Shown here: positions 1 to 9,482 of the stretch, in pieces | Numbering within the stretch: position 1 is the stretch's first letter | Layout: every line of letters starts with the position of its first letter | NCBI RefSeq assembly: GCF_028289855.1 | Contig: NZ_JAQGKZ010000105.1 | Location: 1 to 64,000 of the forward strand | DNA: 64,000 bases | Source: Sphingomonas bacterium | Lineage (GTDB): Bacteria; Pseudomonadota; Alphaproteobacteria; Sphingomonadales; Sphingomonadaceae | Reading direction: 5' to 3' | The notes under the pieces: model-generated | What the model was told of the DNA's origin: nothing | Seen by the model: the letters and a program-made list of their open reading frames with translations, nothing else | The model's database searches: none | Made by a program: the position numbers and the translations under genes

Positions 1-947
1 TCCAGCAATGCCTGGTGGCTGGTGCGGATCACCACGCTCGGGTCGTCCGCGTCGAGGATCGACCAATAGGTGCTGTAGATCCCGACCACGCCGGATGGCT
101 CGACCCCATGCCACAGCGTCAGCCAGCCATCCTCGGTCAGCACAGGTGGCGATCCGCCACCCATCCGCGCGGTGGACACGGTCGCGGCGTGCGGGCGGAT
201 GCCGGGCTTGTCATACGGCTTCCAGTGCAAGGCATCGGGCGAACTGGCGAGGTTGATCGAGGGCCCGCTGCGCCATTCGCTACCCGGCGGATAGGCGAAG
301 TACAGGTCGCCAAGCGGCCGAGTCTGCGCCCAAAATTTATCGCCGACGAGCCCCTCGAAGATCAGCATGTCCTTGTTCTGGTGGTCGAGCACGATCCCTT
401 CGAGCCGCCAGTCACGCGCATCGTCGGATGTGTAGAGTGCGGTGCATTGCCGCTCGGGACTGACCGAGCAGGTGGTCATCAGCCACCGATCGCCGACCTT
501 GCTGATCCGCGCATCCTCGACGCCATAGCATTGGTACGGGGCGCGCGGCGCGATCACGCGGTCGTAATGGATCGCTTCGACTCGCCGCCCCTCGGCATCG
601 AGTTCGACCGGGAGCAGCCAGGACAGGCTGGTCAGCGCGATCACCTTCCACCCGCCGCTGCGCATGACGAACGTGCGCGGGTCGGCGGTGTCGACCATCT
701 CGATCGGCCAGGCGTCGAGCACGTAGTGGCCATCGTCCCACCGGATCGCGTGGATATGCTGGTCGAAAATCGGCTGGTGCAGCGCTTCGGCGATTCGCAC
801 CATCATCAACAAATTGCCGTTGGGCAGCCGAGTCAGCCCGGGGTTGAACGCCCCCAGCACATAGGTTTCGGTATCGAGATGCCCGGCGAGCGGGCTCCGC
901 GCCAGATCGATGTCGCGCGGGTCGAGAACAAGAGCGTCGAAGGTCAT
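1..947 (-). CDS. GH130-like beta-mannoside phosphorylase/glycosidase (partial, runs off the left edge)
   Basis: Manual reverse-strand translation from ATG at 947: MTFDALVLDPRDIDLARSPLAGHLDTETYVLGAFNPGLTRLPNGNLLMMVR...YQCYGVEDARISKVGDRWLMTTCSVS...; open to the window edge, so absent from the ORF track. GH130-type motifs (FNPG, GVEDARI). Confidence 0.82.
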   Translation of the reverse strand, partial: MTFDALVLDPRDIDLARSPLAGHLDTETYVLGAFNPGLTRLPNGNLLMMVRIAEALHQPIFDQHIHAIRWDDGHYVLDAWPIEMVDTADPRTFVMRSGGWKVIALTSLSWLLPVELDAEGRRVEAIHYDRVIAPRAPYQCYGVEDARISKVGDRWLMTTCSVSPERQCTALYTSDDARDWRLEGIVLDHQNKDMLIFEGLVGDKFWAQTRPLGDLYFAYPPGSEWRSGPSINLASSPDALHWKPYDKPGIRPHAATVSTARMGGGSPPVLTEDGWLTLWHGVEPSGVVGIYSTYWSILDADDPSVVIRTSHQALL

Positions 948-961
948 GGTCACGCGACGCC

Positions 962-1837
962 TCAGGCCCGCACCGGTTCCCTCGCCACCCGTTCGAGCAA
1001 CCGATCGATCGCCGCCGCGGCCTCGCGCTCGGTCAGCAATGGGGTGTGGCCGACGTCGGGCACCGTCACCAGCTCGGCATGGTCGAGCCGCGCGACCATT
1101 TTCTTCGCGGTCTCCTCGCCCAGCACATCCGATCGGCCGCCGCGTACAAGCAGCGTCGGGACATGCTTTAGCGCGTCGAACATCGACCACATGTCCGGCG
1201 CCGCCTCATTGCCGGGCACGCGGAACGGTTCGGCGATCTTCATGTCGTAATCGAGCACGATGCGGCCCGAACTGTTGAGCCGATACAGCCGCTTGGCCAT
1301 CGCCAGCCAATCCTCGATCGAATGGTGCGGATAGACGTCGGCATTGCCCTCCTGCACCGCGCGCGCCGCGTGCATCCAGGTTGGCCAGGTGTTCGACTTG
1401 CCGACATAGGAACGGATCCGCCCCAGCCCCGCCGCCTCGATCTCCGGCCCGACGTCGTTGAGCAGCACGCCCACGACCTTTTCGGGCGCCGCGGCTGCGA
1501 GCAGCATCGTCACGATCCCGCCGAGCGAGGTGCCGAACGCGACGTAGCGGTCGCAGCCGAGTTCGCCGAGCAATCCCTCGACGTCCTTCGCGTAGGTCGT
1601 CGGCAAATAGGTCATCGGGTCCTTGGCGTACCCGCTCCCCCCGCGCCCGCGGAAATTGACCGCGATGACGCGCCACTCGCCCGCCAGCCGTTCGGCGACC
1701 TCCTCGAAATCGCGCGCGTTGCGGGTCAGCCCAGCCAGGCACAGGATCGGCGGGCGGTCGTCGCGGCCGGGATAGTCGCGATAGTGCAGCCGCACCTCGT
1801 CGTCGGACTCCCAGTAACGATTTTCATAAGCCGGCAT
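962..1837 (-). CDS. alpha/beta fold hydrolase
   Basis: MPAYENRYWESDDEVRLHYRDYPG..., nucleophile elbow GTSLGG and C-terminal DVGHTPLLTE; internal ATG preferred to the ORF-track start. Confidence 0.85.
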   Translation of the reverse strand: MPAYENRYWESDDEVRLHYRDYPGRDDRPPILCLAGLTRNARDFEEVAERLAGEWRVIAVNFRGRGGSGYAKDPMTYLPTTYAKDVEGLLGELGCDRYVAFGTSLGGIVTMLLAAAAPEKVVGVLLNDVGPEIEAAGLGRIRSYVGKSNTWPTWMHAARAVQEGNADVYPHHSIEDWLAMAKRLYRLNSSGRIVLDYDMKIAEPFRVPGNEAAPDMWSMFDALKHVPTLLVRGGRSDVLGEETAKKMVARLDHAELVTVPDVGHTPLLTEREAAAAIDRLLERVAREPVRA

Positions 1838-1874
1838 GGTTGCGTCCTTTGGGGCGACACCGCCATATTGCCGC

Positions 1875-3311
1875 ATGCCCGCCCGCCCGCAAGCTTATCG
1901 CCCCGAAACCGCCATTCTGGAACTGGGCGACGCGTTCTACGACCCGGTCGCCGCGGCCGATTTCCCGCAAGCGCTCCTGCGCTTCCGCAACGACCGCGCG
2001 GCGGCCGAGGTCGGGCTGGATTCGCTGAGCGACGACGAATGGCTAGCGCATTTCGGACGGTTCACTCCGTTGTCCGGTTCGCTGCAGCGACCACTCGCGC
2101 TGCGCTATCACGGGCATCAGTTCCGCGTGTACAACCCGGAGATCGGCGACGGGCGCGGGTTCCTGTTCGCGCAGATGCGCGACGCATCGAATCGATTGAT
2201 GGACCTCGGCACCAAAGGGTCGGGACAGACACCCTACAGCCGGTTCGGCGACGGGCGGCTGACGCTCAAGGGCGGCGTGCGTGAGGTGCTGGCGACCGAA
2301 ATGCTCGAGGCGCTTGGCGTGCAAACCTCACGCAGCTTCTCGCTGATCGAAACCGGCGAGGAACTGGAACGCAACGACGAGCCCTCCCCGACGCGCGGCG
2401 CGGTGCTGGTACGGCTGAGCCATAGCCATATCCGCATAGGCATGTTCCAGCGGCTCGCTTATTTCCGCGAGGAGGAGAACCTCAGGGCTTTGACCGCCTA
2501 CGTCCTGCGGCACCTTAATGATGAGGAGCCGGGCGATGACGCGGCCGTTCGCTTGCTCGACCTCGTCGTGCAGCGCACCGCCCGCCTCGCCGCCAGCTAC
2601 ATGGCCGCCGGCTTCGTCCACGGCGTGCTCAACTCGGACAATATCAACGTCACCGGCGAAAGCTTCGATTACGGGCCGTGGCGGTTCAACCCGACCTGGG
2701 ACCCGGCGTTCACCGCCGCCTATTTCGACCATGCGGGGCTCTACGCGTTCGGCCGCCAGCCTGAGGCGATCCACTGGGACGCGATGCAGCTCGCGGTATC
2801 GCTACGCCCGATCAGCGAGGCGGAGCCGCTGATCGAAGTGCTCGATACGTTCGGCGAGCATTACCAGCGCGCGGTCAGCGACGCGATCCTGTGGCGACTC
2901 GGCCTGACCCCGCGCGATCCCCACAGCGACCGCCAAGTCGTGCAGACAATCGAGCCGGTATTGCGCGGTACCGAAACGTCGATCGACCAATTCTTCTTCG
3001 ATGCGTTCGGCGGCACGCTCCCCGATAGCTATGGCGAGCCTTGGGCCGAGGCTCGCGCCGCACTCGTGGCCTACGCGCCCCGCGCCGACCGGTCGCACCC
3101 CTATTGGTCTGGCGAGCCCTGCTCGATGCTGATCGACGAGGTCGAAAGCATCTGGTCTGCCATCGACGAGCGCGACGATTGGGCGCCGTTCCATGCCAAG
3201 ATCGCCGCGATCCGCGCGATGGGCGGAGCCATCCAAGGTTCCGGCGACGCGCAGCGTCGTGGGAAAGATGGCGGAGGGGAGGCGCTGGCGAACGCCGCGC
3301 CGACCGGCTAG
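1875..3311 (+). CDS. selO: protein adenylyltransferase SelO (YdiU/UPF0061)
   Basis: LGTKGSGQTPYSRFGDGRLTLKGGVREVLATEMLEALGVQTSRSFSLIETGE is the SelO signature; HGVLNSDN motif. Confidence 0.92.
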   Translation: MPARPQAYRPETAILELGDAFYDPVAAADFPQALLRFRNDRAAAEVGLDSLSDDEWLAHFGRFTPLSGSLQRPLALRYHGHQFRVYNPEIGDGRGFLFAQMRDASNRLMDLGTKGSGQTPYSRFGDGRLTLKGGVREVLATEMLEALGVQTSRSFSLIETGEELERNDEPSPTRGAVLVRLSHSHIRIGMFQRLAYFREEENLRALTAYVLRHLNDEEPGDDAAVRLLDLVVQRTARLAASYMAAGFVHGVLNSDNINVTGESFDYGPWRFNPTWDPAFTAAYFDHAGLYAFGRQPEAIHWDAMQLAVSLRPISEAEPLIEVLDTFGEHYQRAVSDAILWRLGLTPRDPHSDRQVVQTIEPVLRGTETSIDQFFFDAFGGTLPDSYGEPWAEARAALVAYAPRADRSHPYWSGEPCSMLIDEVESIWSAIDERDDWAPFHAKIAAIRAMGGAIQGSGDAQRRGKDGGGEALANAAPTG

Positions 3312-3322
3312 GACATCGGCGA

Positions 3323-4744
3323 ATGCCCGGCGACCTGATCTCCCACGAACCCGCGACCGGCGCCGAATTATGGCGCGGCAGCATCGGCGACGTCGATGCC
3401 GAAGTCGCGGCCGCGCGCGCGAGTTGGGCCGAATGGGCGGCCAAACCGGTTACTTTCCGCATCGAAACGCTGCGCCGCTACGCCAACGTCGTCCGCAAGC
3501 ACGCCGACGCCTTCGCCGACCTGATCGCGCGCGAAACCGGCAAGCCGTTATGGGAAGCCAAGACTGAAGTCGCGTCGGTCATCGCCAAGGTCGACATTTC
3601 TGTCGCTGCCTATTCGGAGCGCACCGGCCAGCGCCGGATGGAAGGCGACGCGGGCAGCCGCATGGCGCTGCGGCATAAGCCGCACGGCGTGCTCGCGGTG
3701 CTTGGACCGTATAATTTCCCGGCGCACTTACCCAACGGCCACATCATCCCGGCTTTGCTCGCGGGCAACGCCGTGGTGTTCAAACCGTCCGAAAAGACTC
3801 CCGCGTCGGGCGCGTTCCTGATCCAGTGCCTGCGCGAGGCTGGCGTGCCGGAGGGCTGCGCGCGCGTGCTGATCGGCGGGCCGGCGGAGGGCAAGGCACT
3901 TGCCGCGCATGACGATATCGACGGGCTGCTGTTCACCGGGTCGGCGCACACGGGCCTCGCGCTCAACCGCCAATTCGCGAGCCGCCCGGAAAAAATCCTC
4001 GCGCTAGAGATGGGCGGCAACAACCCGATCATCGTGTGGGACACGCCCGACCTCTACGCCGCCGCGGTGCTGGTGGTTCAATCCGCGTTCACCAGTGCGG
4101 GGCAGCGCTGCACGGCAGCGCGGCGGCTGATCGTCGACGAGGCGCTGTACGAGCCGCTGATGACCGAAATCGGCAAGATCGTCGACCGGCTGATTGTGGG
4201 GGGGCCGCACGACAATCCGGCGCCGTTCATGGGCCCGGTGATCGACAACCAGACTGCCGATCTACTGACCGAAAGCTTCCTCGAACTGATGATGCGTGGT
4301 GGCAAGCCGATCCGCCACCTCGAGCGGACCAACGACAATCTCCCCTTCCTGCTGCCCGGCATTCTCGACGTGACCGGTTTGAACGACCGGCCCGACATCG
4401 AATTGTTCGGCCCGATCCTGCAAGTCGTCCGCGCGCTCGATTTCGACGAGGCGATCGCCGAGGCGAACAACACCCGCTACGGCCTGTCGGCGAGCCTGAT
4501 CAGCCAGACGCCCGACCTCTACAACCGCTTCTGGGCCAACGCCCGCGCCGGGATCGTCAACTGGAACAAGCCGACCAACGGCGCCAGTTCGGGCGCGCCG
4601 TTCGGCGGCATCGGCTGGTCGGGTAACCATCGGCCCAGCGCCTATTACGCCGCCGATTATTGCGCCTATCCAGTCGTGTCGAACGAGGCCGACTCCGCGC
4701 GGGCGAGCATCGGCGTCGGGTTGCGCGAGTACGAGCCGGAATAG
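3323..4744 (+). CDS. astD: succinylglutamate-semialdehyde dehydrogenase (aldehyde dehydrogenase family)
   Basis: ALDH motifs GPYNFPAHLPNGHIIPALLAGNAVVFKPSEKTP, LEMGGNNPIIV, TSAGQRCTAARRL; strong AstD similarity. Confidence 0.85.
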   Translation: MPGDLISHEPATGAELWRGSIGDVDAEVAAARASWAEWAAKPVTFRIETLRRYANVVRKHADAFADLIARETGKPLWEAKTEVASVIAKVDISVAAYSERTGQRRMEGDAGSRMALRHKPHGVLAVLGPYNFPAHLPNGHIIPALLAGNAVVFKPSEKTPASGAFLIQCLREAGVPEGCARVLIGGPAEGKALAAHDDIDGLLFTGSAHTGLALNRQFASRPEKILALEMGGNNPIIVWDTPDLYAAAVLVVQSAFTSAGQRCTAARRLIVDEALYEPLMTEIGKIVDRLIVGGPHDNPAPFMGPVIDNQTADLLTESFLELMMRGGKPIRHLERTNDNLPFLLPGILDVTGLNDRPDIELFGPILQVVRALDFDEAIAEANNTRYGLSASLISQTPDLYNRFWANARAGIVNWNKPTNGASSGAPFGGIGWSGNHRPSAYYAADYCAYPVVSNEADSARASIGVGLREYEPE

Positions 4745-4817
4745 GCGCGCGCCGCCCACCCCTTGCAACTTTCCGCGATTTCCCTAGTTTATAGCGTGCG
4801 GGACCGGGCCCCTCTGG

Positions 4818-4912
4818 CGACGGCTGAAAAGCCTTCGTGATGTCGGACCGCATCGAGGTAAACTCGGTGCAGGTTCGGTTGCCCTTTATCCGGCGCCCCA
4901 ACTCTCAACCGA
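4818..4912 (+). promoter_or_regulatory. candidate structured 5' leader (three consecutive hairpins) upstream of DUF465/BI-1 genes
   Basis: ggct-GAAA-agcc (4822-4833, GNRA loop); gcatcgag-gtaaa-ctcggtgc (4850-4870); tcggttg...caaccga (4875-4912). Confidence 0.4.
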
Positions 4913-4951
4913 GCGGACTTCGATCGATTCAATATCGATGGAGTGGCTTGT

Positions 4952-5173
4952 ATGACCAATTTGATCGAGCGGCTGATTGCCGCTCACCAGCTTATCAACC
5001 GGGAGATTCGCCGCGAACTGGCGCGCATGGCGCCCGATGCGTTGCGCATCCGCGACCTCAAGAAGCGCCGCTTGGCGATCAAGGATCGCTTGTTCCGGCA
5101 TGTCCCCGACGCCGCCGAGATGCGGCGCGTCGCGCGGATTGCGCTGCGCCGCCGCGCGGTAGCGGCAATCTGA
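4952..5173 (+). CDS. DUF465/YdcH-like small protein
   Basis: MTNLIERLIAAHQLINREIRRELARMAPDALRIRDLKKRRLAIKDRLFRHVP; DUF465-type pattern. Confidence 0.7.
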   Translation: MTNLIERLIAAHQLINREIRRELARMAPDALRIRDLKKRRLAIKDRLFRHVPDAAEMRRVARIALRRRAVAAI

Positions 5174-5188
5174 CCAGGAGCCAGAGAC

Positions 5189-5899
5189 ATGGACACATAC
5201 ACCCCCTTCTCGCGCTTGGCGCAGTCGAGCGCGGCGTTCGACACAGATCTGCGCGGCTATATGCTGGGCATCTATCGCAACATGGGTCTCGGCCTCGCGC
5301 TGACCGGGCTGGTTGCCCTGGCGGTGGCAGCAACGCCGCCGCTCAGCGCGTTGATCTTCGGCACCCCGCTCAAATGGGTGGCGATCTTTGCGCCGCTCGC
5401 CTTCGTAATGTTCTTCAGTTTCCGGATCGACCGGATGACCACCGCCGGAGCGCGCGCCGCCTTTTTTGCGTTCGCCGCGGTGATGGGCGTATCGATGGCG
5501 AGCATCTTCCTCGTCTTCACCGGCACCAGCATCGCCAGCGCCTTCTTCACCGCCGCCGCGATGTTCGCCGGCCTCAGCTTGTGGGGCTACACCACCGAGC
5601 GTGACCTGACGGGCCTCGGATCGTTCCTGATGGTCGGGCTGATCGCGGTGGTCGGGGTCAGCTTGGTCAATCTGTTCATCGGATCGTCGATGCTTCAGAT
5701 GCTCGTCTCGATCGTCGGCGTCGTGGTGTTCGCGGGCCTGACCGCGTGGGACACGCAGCGGTTGAAGAGCGAGTTCGTTCAGTATCGCGGACATCAGGCG
5801 CTCGACAAGATGGCGATCATGGGCGCGCTGTCGCTCTATCTGAACCTGATCAACATGTTCCAGTTGCTGCTCGGCCTGATGGGCCAGCGGGAGGAATGA
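5189..5899 (+). CDS. Bax inhibitor-1/YccA family membrane protein
   Basis: Seven hydrophobic segments; LRGYMLGIYRNMGLGLALTGLVAL and ALSLYLNLINMFQLLLGLMGQREE C-terminus. Confidence 0.92.
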   Translation: MDTYTPFSRLAQSSAAFDTDLRGYMLGIYRNMGLGLALTGLVALAVAATPPLSALIFGTPLKWVAIFAPLAFVMFFSFRIDRMTTAGARAAFFAFAAVMGVSMASIFLVFTGTSIASAFFTAAAMFAGLSLWGYTTERDLTGLGSFLMVGLIAVVGVSLVNLFIGSSMLQMLVSIVGVVVFAGLTAWDTQRLKSEFVQYRGHQALDKMAIMGALSLYLNLINMFQLLLGLMGQREE

Positions 5900-5901
5900 C
5901 G

Positions 5902-6171
5902 ATGAGCAATTTCACCTGTCCGGTCGACGGCGCGACCCTGGTGCCGATGGAGCGCCAAGGGATCGAGATCGATCATTGCCCCACGTGCCGCGGCATATGG
6001 CTCGATCGCGGCGAGCTCGACAAGATCATCGAGCGCAGCGCGGCGCCCGCGCCACCATCGCGTGAGATGGCGTATGAGGAACGGCGCCCATCCTACGGCG
6101 ACCGGCCCAGCCTTGACGATCGCCACCGGCCCAAGCGCAAGCGGTCGTTCCTGGAGGATTTGTTCGACTGA
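5902..6171 (+). CDS. zf-TFIIB domain-containing protein
   Basis: MSNFTCPVDGATLVPMERQGIEIDHCPTCRGIWLDRGELDKIIE; two CxxC-type knuckles. Confidence 0.85.
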   Translation: MSNFTCPVDGATLVPMERQGIEIDHCPTCRGIWLDRGELDKIIERSAAPAPPSREMAYEERRPSYGDRPSLDDRHRPKRKRSFLEDLFD

Positions 6172-6268
6172 TCCTCCTTGGGGCGGGCGTGGCAAAAGCT
6201 CCGCTACGCCCGCCCCAACCATCCATGCGTTGCCCGACCGGCCCGTCGCGACCATTTCGCGTCGCATC

Positions 6269-7060
6269 ATGGCAACGCTTCTCGACCCCCAGGCGCGCGG
6301 GCGCGTCATCCTGGTCGGCGCCGGTCCCGGCGACCCCGGCCTGCTCACAGTTCGCGCGGTGGATGCGCTGAAATGCGCCGACGTCGTCGTCCATGACGGG
6401 CTGATCGATCCGCGTGTGCTCGACATCGCGCCGCCCGACGCTCACCGCATCTCGGTCGCCAAGCAGCGCGCCAAGCACACGCTGCCACAGGAGGCGATCA
6501 ACGCCCTGATCGTCGCGCACGTTCGCGCCGGATCGATTGTCGTTCGGCTGAAGGGCGGCGATCCGTTCATCTTCGGGCGCGGCGGTGAAGAGGTCGAGGC
6601 GGTGCGTTCGGCGGGATTGCCGGTCGAAGTTATCCCCGGCGTGTCGGCTGCGCTCGGCTGTGCGGCGGAGGCAATGCTACCGCTGACGCATCGCGACCAC
6701 TCGTCGGCGGTCAGCTTCGTCGCGGGCCAGTGCAAAGGGCTGGCCGATCAGGATTGGTCGGGGCTCGCCGGCAAGGGCCGCACGCTCGTCATCTATATGG
6801 GCGTCGCGACGTGCCCTGACATTGCCGACAAATTGATGGCGGATGGCGTCGCGCCCGACATGCCCGTCGCCGTGCTCGAGCGCGGCACGCTCGAAGGGCA
6901 TCGCGCGATCAAGACGTTGCTCGCCGATCTCGGCCCGATGGTCGAGCGCGAGAAGGTGCAGAGCCCGGCGATCATCGTCGTCGGCGAAGTGGTCGATCTG
7001 TCCGACGCCGAGGACAAGCTCGCGCGCTGGGCGCGGGTTGCCGAAAGTGCTGCAGCGTGA
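6269..7060 (+). CDS. cobA: uroporphyrinogen-III C-methyltransferase
   Basis: VILVGAGPGDPGLLTVRAVDAL, VRLKGGDPFIFGRGGEE, VIPGVSAALG motifs. Confidence 0.93.
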   Translation: MATLLDPQARGRVILVGAGPGDPGLLTVRAVDALKCADVVVHDGLIDPRVLDIAPPDAHRISVAKQRAKHTLPQEAINALIVAHVRAGSIVVRLKGGDPFIFGRGGEEVEAVRSAGLPVEVIPGVSAALGCAAEAMLPLTHRDHSSAVSFVAGQCKGLADQDWSGLAGKGRTLVIYMGVATCPDIADKLMADGVAPDMPVAVLERGTLEGHRAIKTLLADLGPMVEREKVQSPAIIVVGEVVDLSDAEDKLARWARVAESAAA

Positions 7061-7353
7061 AGCTCGCGACCGGCAACGACTTGGCCACCGGCGACGTCAT
7101 CTGGTGGACCGGCCAGGGCTGGTCGCGCCATGTCCAGGATGCGGTCGATGTCGGCGATGGCGGCGATGCGATCCTCCAGGCCGAGGAAGGCGCGCGCCGG
7201 GTCAACGGATCGTATATCATCGACGCGACCGAAACGCCCGACGGCCCGCGCCCCGCGCACATCAAGGACCGCGTCCGCGCGCTAGGCCCGACGGTGCGGC
7301 CCGACCTGACGCTCAAGCCGAGCGATCCGGCGGCGGGGAGCTGGGTAATATGA
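7057..7353 (+). CDS. DUF2849 domain-containing protein
   Basis: 98 aa between cobA and cysI with 4-bp overlap with cobA; composition and context typical of DUF2849. Confidence 0.75.
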   Translation: MKLATGNDLATGDVIWWTGQGWSRHVQDAVDVGDGGDAILQAEEGARRVNGSYIIDATETPDGPRPAHIKDRVRALGPTVRPDLTLKPSDPAAGSWVI

Positions 7354-7367
7354 GCGCGTTTTCTTCC

Positions 7368-7446
7368 CCGTTCATCCCCGGACTGGATCCGGGGCTGTCG
7401 AAGCACATGCCCGGTACACGCCCTTCGACAAGCTCAGGGCGAACGG
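7368..7446. repeat. REP/REPIN-like palindromic repeat pair
   Basis: ccgttcatccccggactggatccgggg...cccttcgacaagctcagggcgaacgg; terminal inverted ccgttc/gaacgg with an internal hairpin in each arm. Confidence 0.75.
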
Positions 7447-7456
7447 AGTCCATTTG

Positions 7457-9088
7457 ATGTACCGCTACGACCGATACGACCAGGCGATCGTCGATGCCCG
7501 CGTCGACGAATTCCGCGACCAGGTGCGGCGCCGCCTGGCCGGGCAGATTACCGAGGATCAGTTCAAGCCGCTGCGCCTGATGAACGGGCTGTATCTACAG
7601 CTGCACGCCTATATGCTGCGTGTCGCGGTGCCGTACGGCACGCTCGACAGCCGCCAGATGCGGATGCTCGGCCACATCGCGCGCAAATACGACCGCGGCT
7701 ACGGCCATTTCACCACGCGGCAGAACATCCAGTACAATTGGATCAAGCTGGAGGAATGCCCCGACATCCTCGCCGACCTAGCGACCGTAGAAATGCACGC
7801 GATCCAGACGAGCGGCAATTGCATCCGCAATATTTCATCCGACCAGTTCGCCGGCGCCGCTGCGGATGAGGTCGCCGACCCCCGCCCCTGGGCCGAACTG
7901 ATCCGCCAATGGAGCACCTTCCACCCCGAATTCAGCTTCCTGCCGCGCAAGTTCAAGATCGCGGTGATCGCCGCCAACGAGGACCGCGCGGCGATGCGGC
8001 TGCACGATATCGGCATCCAATTGATCGAGTGCGACGGTGTGCTCGGCGCCAAGATTTTCGTCGGCGGCGGCATGGGCCGCACGCCGATGATCGCGCCCGA
8101 AATCAAGGACTTCATCACAGCCGACGACCTGATGAGCTATCTCGAAGCCTGCTTGCGCGTGTACAATCGCCACGGCCGGCGCGACAATATCTACAAGGCG
8201 CGGATCAAGATCCTGATCCATGAGATCGGCGCTACCGAATATGCCCGTCAGGTCGAGGAAGAGTTCATCGCGGTGAAAGCGCTCGGTATCGACCCGCCCG
8301 CGGCAGAACTGGCGCGCATCACCGCGTTCTTCGGCGAGCCCGCGTTCGAAACCGGCGCGGCCACCCACATCGACCGCAGCGACCCTGATTTCGCGGTCTG
8401 GGTCGACCAGAACGTCAAGCCACACAAGCAATCCGGCTACGCGATCGTCAACATCAGCCTCAAGCCCATCGGCGGCATCCCCGGCGACGCGAGTGCCGAT
8501 CAGATCGACGTCATGGCCGACCTTGCCGAACGCTACAGCTTCGACGAATTGCGCGTCACCCACGCGCAGAACATCGTCCTGCCGCATGTCCGTACCGCCG
8601 ACCTGTATGCGGTGTGGCAGGCGCTCACTGACGCGGAACTCGCCGAGGCCAATCTCGACTTGATCAGCGATATCATCGCTTGCCCCGGGCTCGATTATTG
8701 CAGCCTCGCCAACGCGCGATCGATCCCCGTCGCGCAGAAGATCGCGACGCGGTTCGCGGATCTCGGGCGCCAGCGCGAACTGGGCGAACTCAAGCTCAAG
8801 ATTTCTGGCTGTATCAACGCATGTGGGCATCACCACGCTGGCCATATCGGAATCCTCGGCGTCGACAGGAAAGGCACCGAGAATTACCAGCTCCTGCTCG
8901 GCGGATCGGGCGCGGAGGACGTCAGCCTCGGTAAGATCACCGGTCCGGGATTCGACGAGGACGGCGTGGTCGACGCGATCGAGCGCGTCACCGACAAATA
9001 TCTCGCGGTGCGCGCCGACGGCGAGCGCTTCCTCGACACGTATCGCCGCATCGGGTTCGAGCCGTTCAAGGAAGCGATCTATGGCTGA
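7457..9088 (+). CDS. cysI: nitrite/sulfite reductase (sulfite reductase hemoprotein)
   Basis: HFTTRQNIQYNWIKLEECPDIL; siroheme/4Fe-4S ligands CPGLDYC...CINACGHHHAGHIGILG. Confidence 0.9.
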   Translation: MYRYDRYDQAIVDARVDEFRDQVRRRLAGQITEDQFKPLRLMNGLYLQLHAYMLRVAVPYGTLDSRQMRMLGHIARKYDRGYGHFTTRQNIQYNWIKLEECPDILADLATVEMHAIQTSGNCIRNISSDQFAGAAADEVADPRPWAELIRQWSTFHPEFSFLPRKFKIAVIAANEDRAAMRLHDIGIQLIECDGVLGAKIFVGGGMGRTPMIAPEIKDFITADDLMSYLEACLRVYNRHGRRDNIYKARIKILIHEIGATEYARQVEEEFIAVKALGIDPPAAELARITAFFGEPAFETGAATHIDRSDPDFAVWVDQNVKPHKQSGYAIVNISLKPIGGIPGDASADQIDVMADLAERYSFDELRVTHAQNIVLPHVRTADLYAVWQALTDAELAEANLDLISDIIACPGLDYCSLANARSIPVAQKIATRFADLGRQRELGELKLKISGCINACGHHHAGHIGILGVDRKGTENYQLLLGGSGAEDVSLGKITGPGFDEDGVVDAIERVTDKYLAVRADGERFLDTYRRIGFEPFKEAIYG

Positions 9089-9482
9089 GCAGGACGAACC
9101 CGCGGTGACGCTCGACGCATTCCTCGACGGCCAGACCAATGCGACGTCGGTGCGGCTGGAGGCGGGCGACGATGCGCGCGCGCTGATCCCGCATCTCGGC
9201 CAACTCGCGCTGATCGAAGTGTCGTTCCCGGCCTTCCGCGACGGTCGCGGCTATTCGTCGGCGCGGGTGTTGCGCGAGGCGGGGTATGCGGGCGAGTTGC
9301 GCGCGGCCGGCGACGTGCTGATCGACCAGGTGCCGTTCATGCGGCGCTGCGGCTTCGACAGCTTCGCGCCCGAAGCGCCGATCGATCCGGCGGTGCTGGA
9401 GGCGTCGCTGGCGCGCTACGAATACCACTATCAGTCGGCCGCCGATGCCGCCGTCCCGGTGTGGAAGCTGCGGCATGGCTAA
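9081..9482 (+). CDS. DUF934 domain-containing protein
   Basis: Overlaps cysI and cysH; FPAFRDGRGYSSARVLREAGYAGELRAAGDVLIDQVPFMRRCGFDSF is the DUF934 signature. Confidence 0.88.
   Translation: MAEQDEPAVTLDAFLDGQTNATSVRLEAGDDARALIPHLGQLALIEVSFPAFRDGRGYSSARVLREAGYAGELRAAGDVLIDQVPFMRRCGFDSFAPEAPIDPAVLEASLARYEYHYQSAADAAVPVWKLRHG

Noticed and set aside
15-1250. 411-aa plus-strand ORF over the GH130 and hydrolase genes
   Set aside because: Arg/Pro/His-rich antisense translation; the real genes lie on the minus strand with recognisable motifs. The same logic removes most long antisense ORFs here (e.g. 23541-24890, 26171-27328, 38730-39950).
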